From Closterium sp. Naga37s-1 (Eukaryota; Streptophyta; Zygnematophyceae; Desmidiales; Closteriaceae), in contig CANJKZ010000172.1 in the NCBI GenBank assembly GCA_947471745.1, positions 1,446,501 to 1,510,500 on the forward strand: a stretch of 64,000 bases of DNA, written 5' to 3'. The notes beneath the pieces were generated by a model. The model ran no database searches. It worked only from the letters and a program-made list of their open reading frames with translations, and was not told the DNA's origin. Of this stretch, positions 1 to 11,678 are shown in pieces. The first letter of the stretch is position 1. The number at the start of each line of letters is the position of its first letter. Both the position numbers and the translations under genes were made by a program.

Positions 1-190
1 CCATGCGAGCTGTGACGGGGACGATGTCGACGAAGGACATGGCGACGACGGCGACGAATAACAAGGCGACGACGGCGACGAGGATTGGCCGGAGAACGGC
101 CACGACGACAGCGCTTCGGGGGATGAAGTAGCCCCTGCCGACATCGACGAGGACGAATGGTGGAATCGGCCGGTTGGGAGCGACGACGAA

Positions 191-2806
191 GTGGAAGAGT
201 GGCGGGCTGGTGATTCGGGCAACGACGAGGGTGCCGATGCTGATGGCGAGCACGCGGAGGCAGCTGCGCATGCAACGGGAGCGACGGGCGATGACGGTGC
301 GGAGGCTGACGACGAGGCGGATGCGGAAGCGAGGATGATGGCGGTGGAGGCGGATGCAGAGGCTGACGACGAGGTGGAGGCGGAAGCGGATGCCGATGCT
401 GTTGCGCGGATGTGGTCGCAATTGCGGATGCGGATGCTGCGGAGGGAGGTGCCGATGACGACTCGTGGAGCATCACGGGTGACGACAATGTTCCGCTTCT
501 GAAGCGGAGGCTGCGTCATCGCCTACAGTCCAAGCCGAAGCGTGCCCGCGTGGTGCTCTCTGATGACGACAGTCCGGGGGAGGAGCTTCAACCACGCATC
601 TCCGCTGCAGACAAGGGGAAAACCAAGGTCGCGGAAGCCCCTGCTAAGGCCACCGTTCGTCGCCGCCCAAGCACCAAGAAGCGGAAGAACGACGGCGACC
701 CCGAACCCAGCACGGGTGCTGCTAAGAAAAAGAAGAAGAAGGGGCCAAACAAGGACGACATCGTGGTCAACGAGACGCTCGGCAGCGACGATGACTACGC
801 GGAGGCGGCAGGCCCGATTCCTTCATTCCCTGAGAACGCGAAGCCGAAAACCCCACCCTCCATAATCCCAACTCCCGTCCACCTTCCCCTCGCAGCAAGG
901 ACAGTAAGAAAAGGCGCCGCGGATGGACCGTACGCGAGAAGCTCAAGTGGGCGTGCCGCTACTAGGATCTCGGCTCCTTGAAGAAGACTTCCTTGGAATC
1001 TAGCGCATCTATCGCCTGCATCAGATGCTGGAGTGCGGAGGCTGCTGCAGGCGTCTACAAAGGAGCGGCGAACTGCCGCAAGCGGATGCACAGGGGGGAC
1101 CGCCACACACACTACCCAGACATGGAGGCAGGGTTGTACCTCTACGTCTGCCTGCAGCGCGCTAATGGGGTGGCCATCTCGGTGAAGGACACCCAGAAGT
1201 GGAGCCGTGAGTGGATGAAGAAACACCACCCCGGCAAGAACTGGAACGCGAGCTCTCACTGGAGCCAGCGTTTCCGTGACCGCTGGAACCTGGTCATGCG
1301 TGTGAAGACCAAGGTCGGCCAACGGTTATTGGTTGGTGAGTGTTAAATGCCCTGAATTCGCGCTCGATGCTTGACTGCAAGTTCCTTGCCGTTTGCTTGA
1401 CTGCATGTTCCTTGCCCTCTGCTTGACTCCATGTTCCTTGCCCTTTGCTTGACTGCATGTTCCTTGCCCTTTGTTTCTAACCATCCCCTCCTGCCATGGC
1501 GTGTGTTCCCTTTGCAGAGTGTGCTAAGGACTGCGAGTCGTTCTGGAAGTTCGTGCGCATCAACAGGGCGCGGCACAACATCGACCTGGCCCGCATCATC
1601 AACGCAGACCAGACGCCACTCTTCGTTGAGATGCCGGCCGAGAGGACGATCGAGCACCGTGGCGCGCGCTCGGTCCCAATCCGCACTGCAGGATACGAGA
1701 AGACGCGACCCACTGTGATGCTTGCGTGCACCGTATCCGGGGAGAAGCTGCGCCCTTGGGTTTGGTTCAAGCTGAAGAACGTGCCCAACTGTGAGATTCC
1801 GGAAGGTAAGCTCAAGGAATTCGGGACCGTAAGCCTGGTGAGCTTGCCGTCCTTGACTGACGCCCGTCTTTCCCCTATGTGCCTGGCAGGAATCGTATGC
1901 CAAGCACAGGACAACGGGTGGATGGACGAGAGCGCTGTGCAGACCTGGCTGACCAAGGAGGTGCTGCCCCATCTGAACCCCCAGCGCGGCCAAAACGCGA
2001 GGCGTGCGATGCTGGTGTTGGACTCCTACCGTGGCCACATCACCCAGACCATGCTACAATCTTACCGCACGCACAGCATCACCCCTACAGTGATCCCAGC
2101 GGGTTGCACGAGCTAGACTCAACCCCTTGACGTCAGCATCAACCGGTGCTTCAAGGCTGGTGTGCTAGCGCGCTACGTCAGGTAGTTCATGCGTGAAGGG
2201 ATTCACCTGAAGACGAAGAAGGGTGAGTAGCCATTTGAATTGAACTTCTACTCTGTTTTCTTTCCATGTCTCCAACGGCTTGCTACCCCTGCGCCTGTCC
2301 CACCCGCAGGGAACCTGCGGAGGCCTCCGCACCTCGTAGTGCTGCAGTGGATCGTGGAGGCGTGGGATCAAGTCCCCAAGCAGGTCATCATTGGCGCGTT
2401 CCGCCACTGTGGGATTTCAAGCAAGCTGAACGGGACGGAGAACCACCTGGCGATGTCTCACCTGCGCGCCAGGAGCACTGTCAATGTCTCCGAGGACATG
2501 AGCTTCGGGGGAACCACGGGCGACAACACGCGCCTGCTTGGGCAGGCGCCAGAGGAGGAGGAGGAGGAGGAGGAGGAGGAGGAGGAGGAGGAGGAGATGC
2601 AGGCGGAGGGCGTGAGGGAGGTGGCCGTGGCAACCGGCCTAGAGGTGCTGTACCAGGAGACCCCCAACTACCGCGGAGCGGCGGCTAAGGCTGACCGCAT
2701 GATCGAGCCTAGGGAGACGGCTAAGCATGCCTGGCGAGTGCCAGACTTGGGTGTTAGTGACCCTGCTGTTAGTGCAGGTGAGGAGGCCGTGACTGAGGAG
2801 GGCTAG
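191..2806 (+). pseudogene. P1: pogo/Tigger-type DDE transposase, degraded multi-exon gene
   Basis: This is a broken DNA-transposase gene. In order it has an acidic repeat-rich leader (191-500), a lysine/serine-rich segment (500-900), a psq-like helix-turn-helix (about 925-1060, TVREKLKWACRY), a CENP-B-like DNA-binding region (1100-1330) and a DDE core: NADQTPLF at about 1600 with the first catalytic Asp, MLVLDSYRGH at about 2010 with the second, and TQPLDVSINR at about 2117 with the third. A C-terminal helix region (AWDQVPKQVIIGAFRHCGI) ends in a GAG-encoded poly-Glu run (2552-2596). Likely introns are about 1334-1516, 1806-1890 and 2222-2310, at positions matching the related gene at 42.2 kb. 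In-frame stops after GCTS (2114-2116) and after RYVR (2182-2184) sit beside the third catalytic motif, so it is inactive as written. The N-terminal start is uncertain. Confidence 0.8.
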
Positions 2807-3025
2807 GTAGAAGTAGAGATTCATAGATGTATGCATGTACCCCCTAAAGGAACTAGTGAACGTTTAGAAGACACCCCCTGTTTATAAGAAAACCCCTAAA
2901 CCCCTTTTCTGGTTATAAGACATATATGTCTTATCTTGTACACACAAATAGGTGTCTTTAATGAGGCTAGCCTGTTTATAAGAGACACCCGGATGATAGA
3001 CAGCCCCTGTCTACTATTCAACACT

Positions 3026-3050
3026 GTCTACTATCCGGGCGATGACGGTA
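3026..3050 (-). repeat. Candidate degenerate right terminal inverted repeat of P1
   Basis: CTATCCGGGCGATGACGG followed by TA resembles the right end of P2 (TATCCGGGAGAATACGG then TA). It lies 240 bp after the P1 transposase, where a pogo end is expected. The left end would lie outside the window, so this is tentative. Confidence 0.35.
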
Positions 3051-4480
3051 GAGAGGAGGGGGATGCAAGTACCATGAAACCCAAGGTTTGTATCCCATTT
3101 AAGGCTAGCCCCACAATAGCCTATAGAACATAAACATGCAACTTGATACAATGAACACCTGTTTGTGAGAAAACAAGACAAATGAAAAGGAAAAGAAGAA
3201 GAAGAAGAAAAAAAAAACAGGGGTACGGTACATTCTTACTATGGCCAAAAGGGAGGAAGAGAGGGCTAGGGTAATGGGCGGAAAGAGCGAACCTACCCCG
3301 ATGGGGTTATCGCAATATCATAAGCATACGAAACTTATCTTGCCCGATTAGGATGACTCCCATGAGAAGCGGCTCTTGCCGGAATGAAATGGTTGTTGCC
3401 ATGAGTAGCAGCTGCCAGTGCTGCTAGTGCTGCCAATGGACTTCATCTTTGGTTGGGGATTGCAGGTGGGCAGCGAATAGCCTACCTGCTTCCTTCCTTA
3501 CTTACTTCCTCACCCACTATCTATGCGACAGTTGATTGGTGAGGAAAGGGAGGACAATGCTGTTGAGCCGTGCTGCTGTTAGCACTGGAGTGTGGAGGGC
3601 AACAGCAGCAGTAGATGGTGTCTCTCATTGATGCTGGTTGCTTTTCATGATGATTCTCAAGATTGACACAAACAAAGCTGTTGGCACTCACGTGTGGAGG
3701 GCAGCGGAATGTTGGCACAGGCTGATGCAGGGTAAGGAAGGAAAGGATGGTGCTGTTGAATGTTGCTTCTGTTGTTACTGAAGAGAGGATCAGATCAGCA
3801 ATGATGGCACTTGATATGGTTCATGCCACCGATGCAGGGTGAGGAAGGAGAGGATGGCGCTGTTGAATTTTGCTGCTTTAAACGCCTAGCAGGATGCGCA
3901 TGGGAACGGGTCCGGGAAGGGTTAATATAGCTTTAGAGGTTGAAAGAGGTGGGAAGGGTTAAGAAGACATGGGATGTGCGACATTGAACAGGGATGTGGC
4001 ACAGTAGGGGATGAGAGTTCGAAAAGAGAGGTGTCATAATATGCATACATGCAGCGACAACAAAACCGCACACCCCTCATCACAGCTCACTGACGCACCT
4101 CAATGGCATGAATGCTCTTTTTCATTCACCCCGCACCATGCATGCACAGTCAATCTGAACACCTCATCATGGCATAAACACTCCCCAATACAACATATAC
4201 ACCCCTCAGCACACCTGAATGGCATGAGCGCCCCTCTCAATCACCTCAGGCTCACAGGAAGCGCCAAAGTGCCTGACTGGGGGAAGAGAGAGGGGACATG
4301 GAGAAAAAAAAAAGTGTATATGAGTAATGGGGAGGGTTTAAGGTCGAAAGACAAGATGTGGAGAGGGGGAAATTAGAGAGGGGGGAAGGTTGAGAGGATG
4401 GAAGGTTGAGAGGGGGGAAGGTGGAAAAAGGGGAGGTTAAAGTGGGGGTGTTGAGTCAGAAAACAAAGAAGAAACCAGGA
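3051..4480. other. Non-coding stretch, possible decayed LTR and short direct repeats
   Basis: No credible gene. About 3090-3140 (AAGGCTAGCCCCACAATAGC) resembles the middle of the short copia LTRs elsewhere in the window and may be a decayed solo LTR. A segment beginning GATGCAGGGTRAGGAAGGA occurs at about 3723 and 3833, with a weaker relative near 3537. The region 4060-4260 has loosely repeated CACCCCTCA/GGCATGA motifs. Confidence 0.4.
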
Positions 4481-4500
4481 CGTGTGTTTGTGAGTTGCTG

Positions 4501-5066
<566 letters not shown>

Positions 5067-5498
5067 TGCTGTGCAAGAATAGGGGGTGGGGAGAGAGAGG
5101 GAGGGAGAGAGCACGATGCCCAATGGTGTGGGCAATGGGTGATGGCACGGGGGGAAGGGGGAAGGGCGCTGCCGCCCCATACAAGTAGAGTGGGCACTGC
5201 CGTGGTTGGGGCAGGTACAAGAGAGGGTGGATGGGAAACGAAGTCACATTACAATACAGCAGAATATCTGGAAAAACAGCAACAACGAAGAGCAGAGAAA
5301 AAAAGCCGAGGGGAAGGTGGGTAGAGGAGAAACATGGTTAGAGGAGAAGCACAGGAAAAAGAACAACAGGAGGGATGAGCGACGAGAATGCAAATATTGA
5401 AAGGTTTGTGTAGAAAAGGAAGCAAGTGTCATGTCATGTGTACTCGTCCCCGTACACTCGACCAAACAGCACCACTTTGCACCGCATTGCACCACTGA

Positions 5499-5652
5499 GA
5501 GCATGCTCCTACATCTCGTATCAGACATACCTCGTATTAACTTCGCGTGGTGAAATACGTTTTAGTGTGTTTGACTGCGGTTGGATGTGTTTTAGTGCGG
5601 TTCGACGCGAATCTGATACGAGGTTGCCTGATATGATGCCGTAGGAACGCTC
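5499..5652. mobile_element. Small foldback MITE (imperfect TIRs of about 45 bp)
   Basis: The left end GAGCATGCTCCTACATCTCG matches the reverse complement of the right end (GAGCGTTCCTACGGCATCAT), and the similarity continues through CCTCGTAT to TTCGCG. Total length is 154 bp with no coding capacity. The flanking trinucleotides TGA and TTA would fit a TNA-type duplication with one change. A GAGC start resembles PIF/Harbinger MITEs; that assignment is an inference. Confidence 0.55.
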
Positions 5653-6900
5653 TTAGCACCACTCAGCGTACCATTGGCGGCACAACAAAATCCCCAGGGT
5701 CCTCTGCATTGGTCTGTGCTTCTGCTCAACAACTCCTCCAGCAAACATTCCTTCTCCGGCCTATTCCTTAACAGCACTTGCCAGGCACACAGCCCGCACC
5801 ACCCATGTAGCAATGCTGTTGACTGATAGTTGGGACCTAGAGGCTCTAAACACACCTTTAAATCACACTAGGTAGTCCCCACGGGGTCACCTCCAAGGGT
5901 CCTTGGGTGCCTGGCAAAACCAGCCCCTATCCAAGGGTCCGTGTTTGAAGAGGGATTTCCCTAAGTATGAAAATTATCGTGCGTACTAGAGCGTTCCCAA
6001 ACTATGTTGCGCAGCGTTGACGACGGATTGGCTCGTGTGCAGAATAGCTCTTCACGTCAATACGTTGATAGAGCACGTTAACTTGTTAGAGAGCTTCAGA
6101 AACTATTTCCACTAGAAAGGATTGATTCCATTCAAGCATAAGCAAGCATTTTATCTTTCGTCTAACACACAAGCAAAGGAAAGCATAAAACAGTTGGAAG
6201 GCGAAGTCATTGATCTTGCCACGCTGTACTTGAAAACGGTTGCACAACTTCTTGGGTTGTTGCCTTTTTTATCCTCTTGTAACATGAGGCAATTCCTTGC
6301 TGACTCCTCTCATGAACATTTGCGGCTTCATGTGGCTCCCATGTGGCTCCCATAAGTCGCACATGAAGTTCATGCGAGTTTACAGCTGTAAAACGGTTTT
6401 AACCGTTTGATGACGCGAGCAACCGAATTGTACCTGCGGCGAAATCATTCTTGAATGCGGCGTGACGTTCTCGAGAAATTTCGAGTTCGCCACGTCAGAA
6501 AAGACAGACTGGAGATTCAGTTTTTCAACTGAAATCTCGAGTCAAGTCCCGAGCACCCCCCGATCCACACGCGCACCCCTCAGGCGCGTAATCATGCACG
6601 ACCGAAAATCTCGGTCGTGCTGTACAGTGCGATCGTACGCTGTCCTGACTCACGCAGGGTGGCCACGATCGCCTTGTCTGATTGCGATCATGCGCCCTGC
6701 ACACGCTCGCAACAGTTCTGAGGCACGCGCTCGGGCCCTGAGGCCCCACGCGCGAAATCAGGGTCCCACGCGCGGATCCTGATACACTCGCGATTCTCCC
6801 TTGACCAGTCAAAATATCGAGCCCCACAGAAACGCCCCACGATACACCACTCGCTCGAATGAGCCACGCATGAAACATTGCAAACAAACGGGACTTTCAT
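5653..6900. other. Intergenic DNA, no recognised gene
   Basis: Open frames here, such as minus-strand 5592-5855 and plus-strand 6462-6782, show no recognisable domain, promoter or splice context. Several palindromic words occur (CGAAAATCTCGG near 6602, CACGATCG near 6663) without forming a larger structure. Confidence 0.4.
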
Positions 6901-6904
6901 GGGA

Positions 6905-7085
6905 AGCTCATTTCAGCCTCATTGGAGCTTCATGAGAGCTTTCATTTGAGCGCGTCATGGGAGCCTCATTAGAGCGCTTCATGAGAGCTTTCATTTGAGC
7001 GCGTCATGGGAGCCTCATTAGAGCGCTTCATGAGAGCTTCATTTGAGCGCATCATGTGAGCCTCATTTGAGCGCTTCACGAGAAC
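6905..7085. repeat. 49-bp tandem repeat, about 3 copies
   Basis: The unit begins CATGAGAGCTTTCATTTGAG and recurs with a 49-bp period from 6931, decaying at both sides. Its half-units also resemble each other (TTGAGCGCGTCATG and TTAGAGCGCTTCATG), suggesting an older unit of about 25 bp. Confidence 0.85.
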
Positions 7086-7436
7086 AGTGAAAACACAAAT
7101 GAAAATGCACTAACACAAAATGCAATTACGAATGAAAACGAAACACACAAAATGCAAAAACAAATGCGCACAGAACACACACAAAATGCGCACACACAAA
7201 ATGCAAAATGAAATGACATTTCTCACGCCACAAATTACCTTCGAACAAAACTCCCCATTTTCTTTTACCGTCGGCGAATAGGCGGTAGGTTGCCGTGCAA
7301 ACCATGTATTGCACTCAACAAATGCTTCATGCACTCTTCCCATAGCAACACTCGAGGGAGAGTGCAGTCGCGACACATCAGGACATTACGCATTCACAAG
7401 GGTGCCACACCTGACATGGGTGGGGGCACCTCAATG

Positions 7437-7560
7437 GGGCCACCTGAGTGGGGGCACCTGAGTCAAAACACCTGAGTGGGGGCACCTGAGTCAAAACACC
7501 TGAGTGGGGGCACCTGAGTCAAAACACCTGAGTAGGGGCACCTGAGTGTATGGGGGCACC
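7437..7560. repeat. 28-bp tandem repeat, about 4 copies
   Basis: CACCTGAGTGGGGGCACCTG followed by AGTCAAAA recurs back to back. Each unit contains CACCTGAGT twice. There are no spacers, so it is a minisatellite and not a CRISPR array. Confidence 0.9.
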
Positions 7561-7809
7561 TGCACATGAGACTCCGATCTCTGAGAATTAACCAAAAGCA
7601 ACCCCACCTCGGCAAGATATTCTTTCAAAATTCCCACCTATGCAGCTGTGCACAGCAACGCAAATACATACACACATGGTAGACCCTGGCCAGTCACCAC
7701 TGCCCACTCACCTCGTTACGTCTCACATGCTAGGCAGTAACTCCAAGTCCTTCGCCCCAACACCCCTGAGATGAGTCTGAACCAATCACAGCTCACACAT
7801 ACCGCCAAG

Positions 7810-7965
7810 GCGTCTTGCAGCAACCAATCCATGAGGTACGGCGCCTCGTTGTTGCCGAGTCTGATCAGTCGGAGCACGCCGCTAGGTTCGGTGGGCAGGA
7901 AGAGGTCCGGGCGCGTCTTGGCGTGCCAGTGCTGCAGTACCCACTGCACCTCGCCACGCTGCCCC
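7810..7965 (-). other. Possible orphan exon, unrecognised protein
   Basis: A GC-rich minus-strand frame of about 50 codons (including RPDLFLPTEPSGVLRLIRLG and NNEAPYLMDWLLQDALA) ends at a good donor-like sequence, GCG|GTATGTGTGAGC, near 7805. I do not recognise the protein and see no partner exon. It may be a host gene fragment or a retroelement remnant. Confidence 0.25.
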
Positions 7966-8209
7966 GCTCATGCGAGCACTAGCTGGTGGTGACACGCGTT
8001 GGAGGATATAGGGTGGCCGTTTTGCAGAAAGAACATAAGGCGAAAGCAGAGGGATCGGGGGCACGGGACGCCTTGGTTCATCGGGTGTGTTGATACGCAT
8101 GCCCGCCTGCCTACGAGCGTGACAGTGCTACAACACTCCTTGCATCTCGCCTTCCGTCACCATGAGCCCTATGCCTAAAAAAAAAAAAAACACCCACAGT
8201 TGGCTAAAA

Positions 8210-8866
8210 TCATGTGCACAGCGGCATCTGGCGAGCCAACTTACTTGTGAGCGATGATCGGTTTCCTATCCCTAATCCTTCATTTTTGGCATCTTCAAGT
8301 AGTTCCTTCGCTCGTGAGGGTGTGGCAGGTGCTGTCCTTGGAATTCTGCCCTTGTTGCCTGCCTTCCAGTCCACGTAGTTAACGTTTTCGTAGAATTTAT
8401 CTCTGGTCGCCAACACGATCCTGGTCTCCACGTCTTTGATAATCCAGCCAAGTGCACCCTCCACCGTGCTCGTGGCAGAAGTTTGTGATCAGCGCTAGCA
8501 GGGGGGCTATATTGCGTCATACAACCCCATATCCGGCTAGGCTTCCGTTTGTAGAATGCTTCATGTGGTGTCATGTTTGCTGCAAGTCCTTTTGTAGGTA
8601 GACGATTTTTCAGCCGGCAGGCCATGCCTAGCGCGTCCCCCTAGCAGGTTAGAGGTAGATTGCTGTCCACCATTATGCTCTGCATGCTGTTCACTAACGC
8701 CCTATTCACCCGCTCCGAACTGCTGTTGTGTTGAGGGGTATGGGAAATAGTATGCTGCCGTCGTATTCCCTTTGGCTTTGAGGTAGTCGTTGAAGTTCTT
8801 GTTGATGAACTCCCCATTGTTGTTGGTTAGGAAAATATCCAACTGCTTCCGCCGTTCGTCCACGGA
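8210..8866 (-). pseudogene. Copia integrase fragment
   Basis: Read on the minus strand, 8866 to 8640 gives the second half of a copia integrase core: NNNGEFINKNFNDYLKAKGI (the SDNGGEF motif decayed), then HTPQHNSSSERVNRALVN carrying the catalytic Glu region. It continues into LPTKGLAANMTPHEAFYKRK and a frameshifted post-integrase part (GWIIKDVETRIVLATRDKFY). An in-frame stop lies in LTC*GD. Gag, protease, RT and LTRs are absent. The fragment abuts gypsy sequence at 8867 with no visible LTR, so the junction is a rearrangement. Confidence 0.8.
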
Positions 8867-9555
8867 CTAACGCTGTACTGTCGGCTGTGCCCCCGGTTCC
8901 AGTTCTATCCTATGGTCGTGCGGTCGCTGAGGTGGCAGTCCTGTTGGCAAGTTGTCTGGGAAAATCCCACTGTACTGCTTCAGTAACGCTGCCAGGTCAC
9001 TCAGTACGTTGGCTAGTTCCTGTAAATCAGTCCCTTTGTTTGCTGCCTCGGCTTCCCAGATGTCAACCGCATACACGTCAGCTCTTGCCGCTACGTCGCG
9101 TTTCATCGTGATCGCGTTGGCAAGCACCGACAAAGACTCAGGCGAGCTCCAGCGAGGTACGGCGATGTTGTTACCGTTCACTCTCACCACAGTCACCAGT
9201 CGTCCAGCCAATCACGGACGAGTAAAATGTAGCTACCGTCGAGGGTCGTTGCGAGCATTTCCTGGATAAACGTGAAGTTACCCCCGCACCGAATCCGAAC
9301 TCGGTCCACGCGTTCCCGTATCGCCAATGGCGTGCCGTCGACCAGTCTTGCATCAATCTCAAGTAAACTGCTGTGCAGTGGCAGTTTCAGTTTCTGCGCT
9401 GTTGCGGTGTTGATCAGGCTGTGGCTGGCTCCCCCGTCCATGAAGATCTTAACTAAGTCCGTCCCAATTTTCCCACTAAGCAGTATGGGGCTGTCTACCG
9501 TTGTACCCTCCTTATTCGGCCGGGTGTGGTCGATTGCGTAAACCGGCACAATCAC
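8867..9555 (-). pseudogene. Ty3/gypsy protease and start of reverse transcriptase, broken
   Basis: The minus-strand frame 9555-9193 carries a retropepsin-like core (IFMDGGASHSLINTATAQKL, with DGGA where DSGA or DTGA is usual) ending in the ILLVRDWL flap-side motif. A second frame, 9211-8867, holds the linker into gypsy RT (FPDNLPTGLPPQRPHDHRIE). RT, RNase H and integrase proper are missing. It belongs with the gag just upstream on the same strand. Confidence 0.8.
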
Positions 9556-9689
9556 TCGGTGAGGGTCGGTTGGGTCGGGCGAGTGGCGTGACCTGTCAGT
9601 AGAAGGCCCGTTTGCTACTGACTCCCACCATTTCCCTGCTGCTTGGTCTGTTTCAGCTACTCAGCTTCCCCCTTTCCCTTAGCGTTTTT

Positions 9690-10786
9690 CGGGCATTCAC
9701 TTTTGCGGTGTCCCGGCCTGTTGCGCGCGAAGCAACGCCCTTTAAACGGTGTGGCAGGGGCATTCGCGGCCACAGCGCGTATCGTGGCGTACTCATTTGT
9801 CCCACGAGGCCGATGTCTCTAGCTGCTGCTGGTGCCTAAGGACCCCAGTCTCGGTCGGCGTAGAAAATCGAGTTTCTCCGCCATAGCAAGGATCTCGTGA
9901 AATTCGGTGATGTTGCGGAGCTGGATTTCTTGGGCAATCTCGTGCTTCAGGCCGCCTATGTAGCGGTCTATGTGCTCTCATTCATGCATGTAGCCCACCT
10001 GCTCACACAGCGCCATAAACCCTTTCGTGTAGTCCTGACGGAACTGAGCTGGCGCCAAGTCCGGAGCTTCTGACGCGCCGCGATCGAAGCCGCGATTGGC
10101 TCGAATCTCTCGCGCAGACCTGCGCACCACGCATCCCACGTGCGATACTGGGGCACTTCCACGAAATACGACGGCGCCCAGGGTCCGGTTTGTCCTTCCC
10201 GGGTCGGTAGAGTCGTGTAGTCCGTCGGCTTCGTAACGATGACGCGCCACCAATCCATGGCGGGTCCTTGCAGCAGCGACACGGTGTAGCGAATCTTCGC
10301 CGAATCCTCCGAGACGTAGTTCGCGTAAAAAGACACGTTCATTGTGAATAACCACGCCTGAACGGTAGGACCACCCCGTTGACTGGGATCAAAGCAAGGT
10401 GGACGCTGCGGCTTGAGCTGCATCGGCGACGACGGTGCTGACTCGCCGGTCGGCACCGAACGCGTAACGCGAGGTTGGCTTCTGGCCGCATTCGTCGCTT
10501 CGGGGTGTGTCGCGCCGTGGTCACCGTCTCCGTCGTTGCGGGTGGCGCCATTACTAGCCGCGCGCGAGTGTTGCCCCACGCTTACTTGTTGCAAAGCTTG
10601 ACATGCTGCCTCTCCTTGTTTGTCATGTGCTTGTGTTTGTGCTTGTTGCGCCCGTGCGACATTGTTTAGCAGCGTCGTACGCTCTGCCGTCAGCGCCGCA
10701 ATTTCTGCGGTGCTTTCGTACAGCTGCTGCAGCAGTTGATTCAAGCACTCCGGCGTGAGTGTCGTGACGTCGATATGCTCGGCCAT
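9690..10786 (-). pseudogene. Ty3/gypsy gag, frameshifted
   Basis: The Gag frame starts at 10786 (MAEHIDVTTLTPECLNQLLQ). A coiled-coil-like Gln/Ala segment (residues about 20-60) precedes the retrotransposon-gag capsid region (VQAWLFTMNVSFYANYVSED to ERFEPIAASI). A frameshift near 9975 moves the continuation (HIDRYIGGLKHEIAQEIQL) into another frame. The zinc knuckle near 9700 reads CFARNRPGHRKSEC: the second Cys of CX2CX4HX4C is Arg, explained by one TGC-to-CGC transition. No product would be functional. Confidence 0.8.
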
Positions 10787-10954
10787 GTCGAAGGATGACG
10801 GCTCGGCTTAGCTCTAGGCGCAGTCATGGCTGCACATGTTTACGAAAGAACGCGGGGACAGCGGCTCCTAGGTGCTAAGGGGCGCGAGTCCCTTCGAGTG
10901 CAAAAATCAAAAGTTGTTTTCTCTGGGTGCGAAGATGCGCGGTTCGAAAGGAAA

Positions 10955-10973
10955 GTGGCTATGAATACCAAGT
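10955..10973 (-). other. Candidate primer-binding site and LTR end of the gypsy remnant
   Basis: On the minus strand the sequence reads CCGTAACA, CT, then TGGTATTCATAGCC, resembling an LTR end followed by a decayed tRNA-primed site, about 190 bp upstream of the gag start. The other LTR boundary was not found. Confidence 0.3.
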
Positions 10974-11302
10974 GTTACGGATGCAATGAAACGAGATAAC
11001 GAGGATTGCACTATGTGGCAAACGAGTACAAAGTATGAGCGAAGGCATTAAGCGAATACTTATGTGCGATTATGCAAACGGCAACGCGGTGCGTGCGAGC
11101 TAGCTAGTGCTAGGCTGGCATCGAGGTTCGGGCTATTTACGAAGCGTAAGTCGACTCAGCCGGGCCAGCGGTGCATGGTTTGGTGAAACAGTGCGCGCGA
11201 AGTTGGCGAAGCACCATTAGCAGTAATGGGCGAACAACGGCTGCTGCTGTATGCGATGTTGACGTACGCGGAAAGGAATGTCGAAAAAAAATTCCTTACA
11301 CT
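10974..11302 (-). other. Presumed gypsy LTR or leader DNA
   Basis: No gene. It lies between the candidate LTR end and the 376-bp LTR element, and probably belongs to the gypsy 5' LTR. No second copy exists in the window to define its ends. Confidence 0.3.
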
Positions 11303-11471
11303 TGTCAGAATCCCAACCACTAGCCACTGGGATAAAAGGGCTTGTTTGTGTAGCGGGTAAGTGCGCCCATAACCCCCCAGGCCAACGTGCCTGTAACCCT
11401 TCCGTAGGATCAATCGGGGATCACCAGTGGACCTCTGACACCCCCCCGCGCTGGGATGCCCGAAGTGCACA
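11303..11471 (-). repeat. 3' LTR of the 376-bp element
   Basis: 169 bp. It differs from the partner copy at very few positions (CTAGCCACTGG versus CTAACCACTGG, GTGCCTG versus GTGCATG), implying recent insertion. Confidence 0.8.
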
Positions 11472-11509
11472 CCCTGGGATTCGAACCCGAGACCTTCGCT
11501 CTGATAACA

Positions 11510-11678
11510 TGTCAGAATCCCAACCACTAACCACTGGGATAAAAGGGCTTGTTTGTGTAGCGGGTAAGTGCGCCCATAACCCCCCAGGCCAACGTGCATG
11601 TAACCCTTCCGTAGGATCAATCGGGGATCACCAGTGGACCTCTGACACCCCCCCGCGCTGGGATGCCCGAAGTGCACA
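11510..11678 (-). repeat. 5' LTR of the 376-bp element
   Basis: 169 bp. On the minus strand it is followed directly by the primer site TGTTATCAGAGC (11498-11509). Confidence 0.8.

Larger units (their letters stand above)
11303..11678 (-). mobile_element. Ultra-short LTR element (SMART/TRIM-like): 169-bp LTRs, 38-bp interior
   Basis: Two almost identical 169-bp direct repeats (11303-11471 and 11510-11678) flank 38 bp. On the minus strand each repeat begins TGTGCACTTCGGGC and ends GGGATTCTGACA, the TG...CA form of LTRs. The right repeat is followed at once by TGTTATCAGAGC, one mismatch from the initiator-Met primer site. The whole is bounded by the 5-bp duplication ACACT (11298-11302, 11679-11683). 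There is no coding capacity, so proteins must come in trans. The interior also contains GGTTCGAATCC, a perfect tRNA box B, so a dimeric tRNA-derived element is the main alternative. Confidence 0.8.

Noticed and set aside
7437-7560. CRISPR-like repeat array
   Set aside because: The 28-bp units are contiguous with no spacers, and the DNA is eukaryotic.
11472-11560. Functional tRNA gene
   Set aside because: Box B is perfect and an anticodon-like stem exists, but position 33 is not U, the T stem has mismatches and no acceptor stem pairs.
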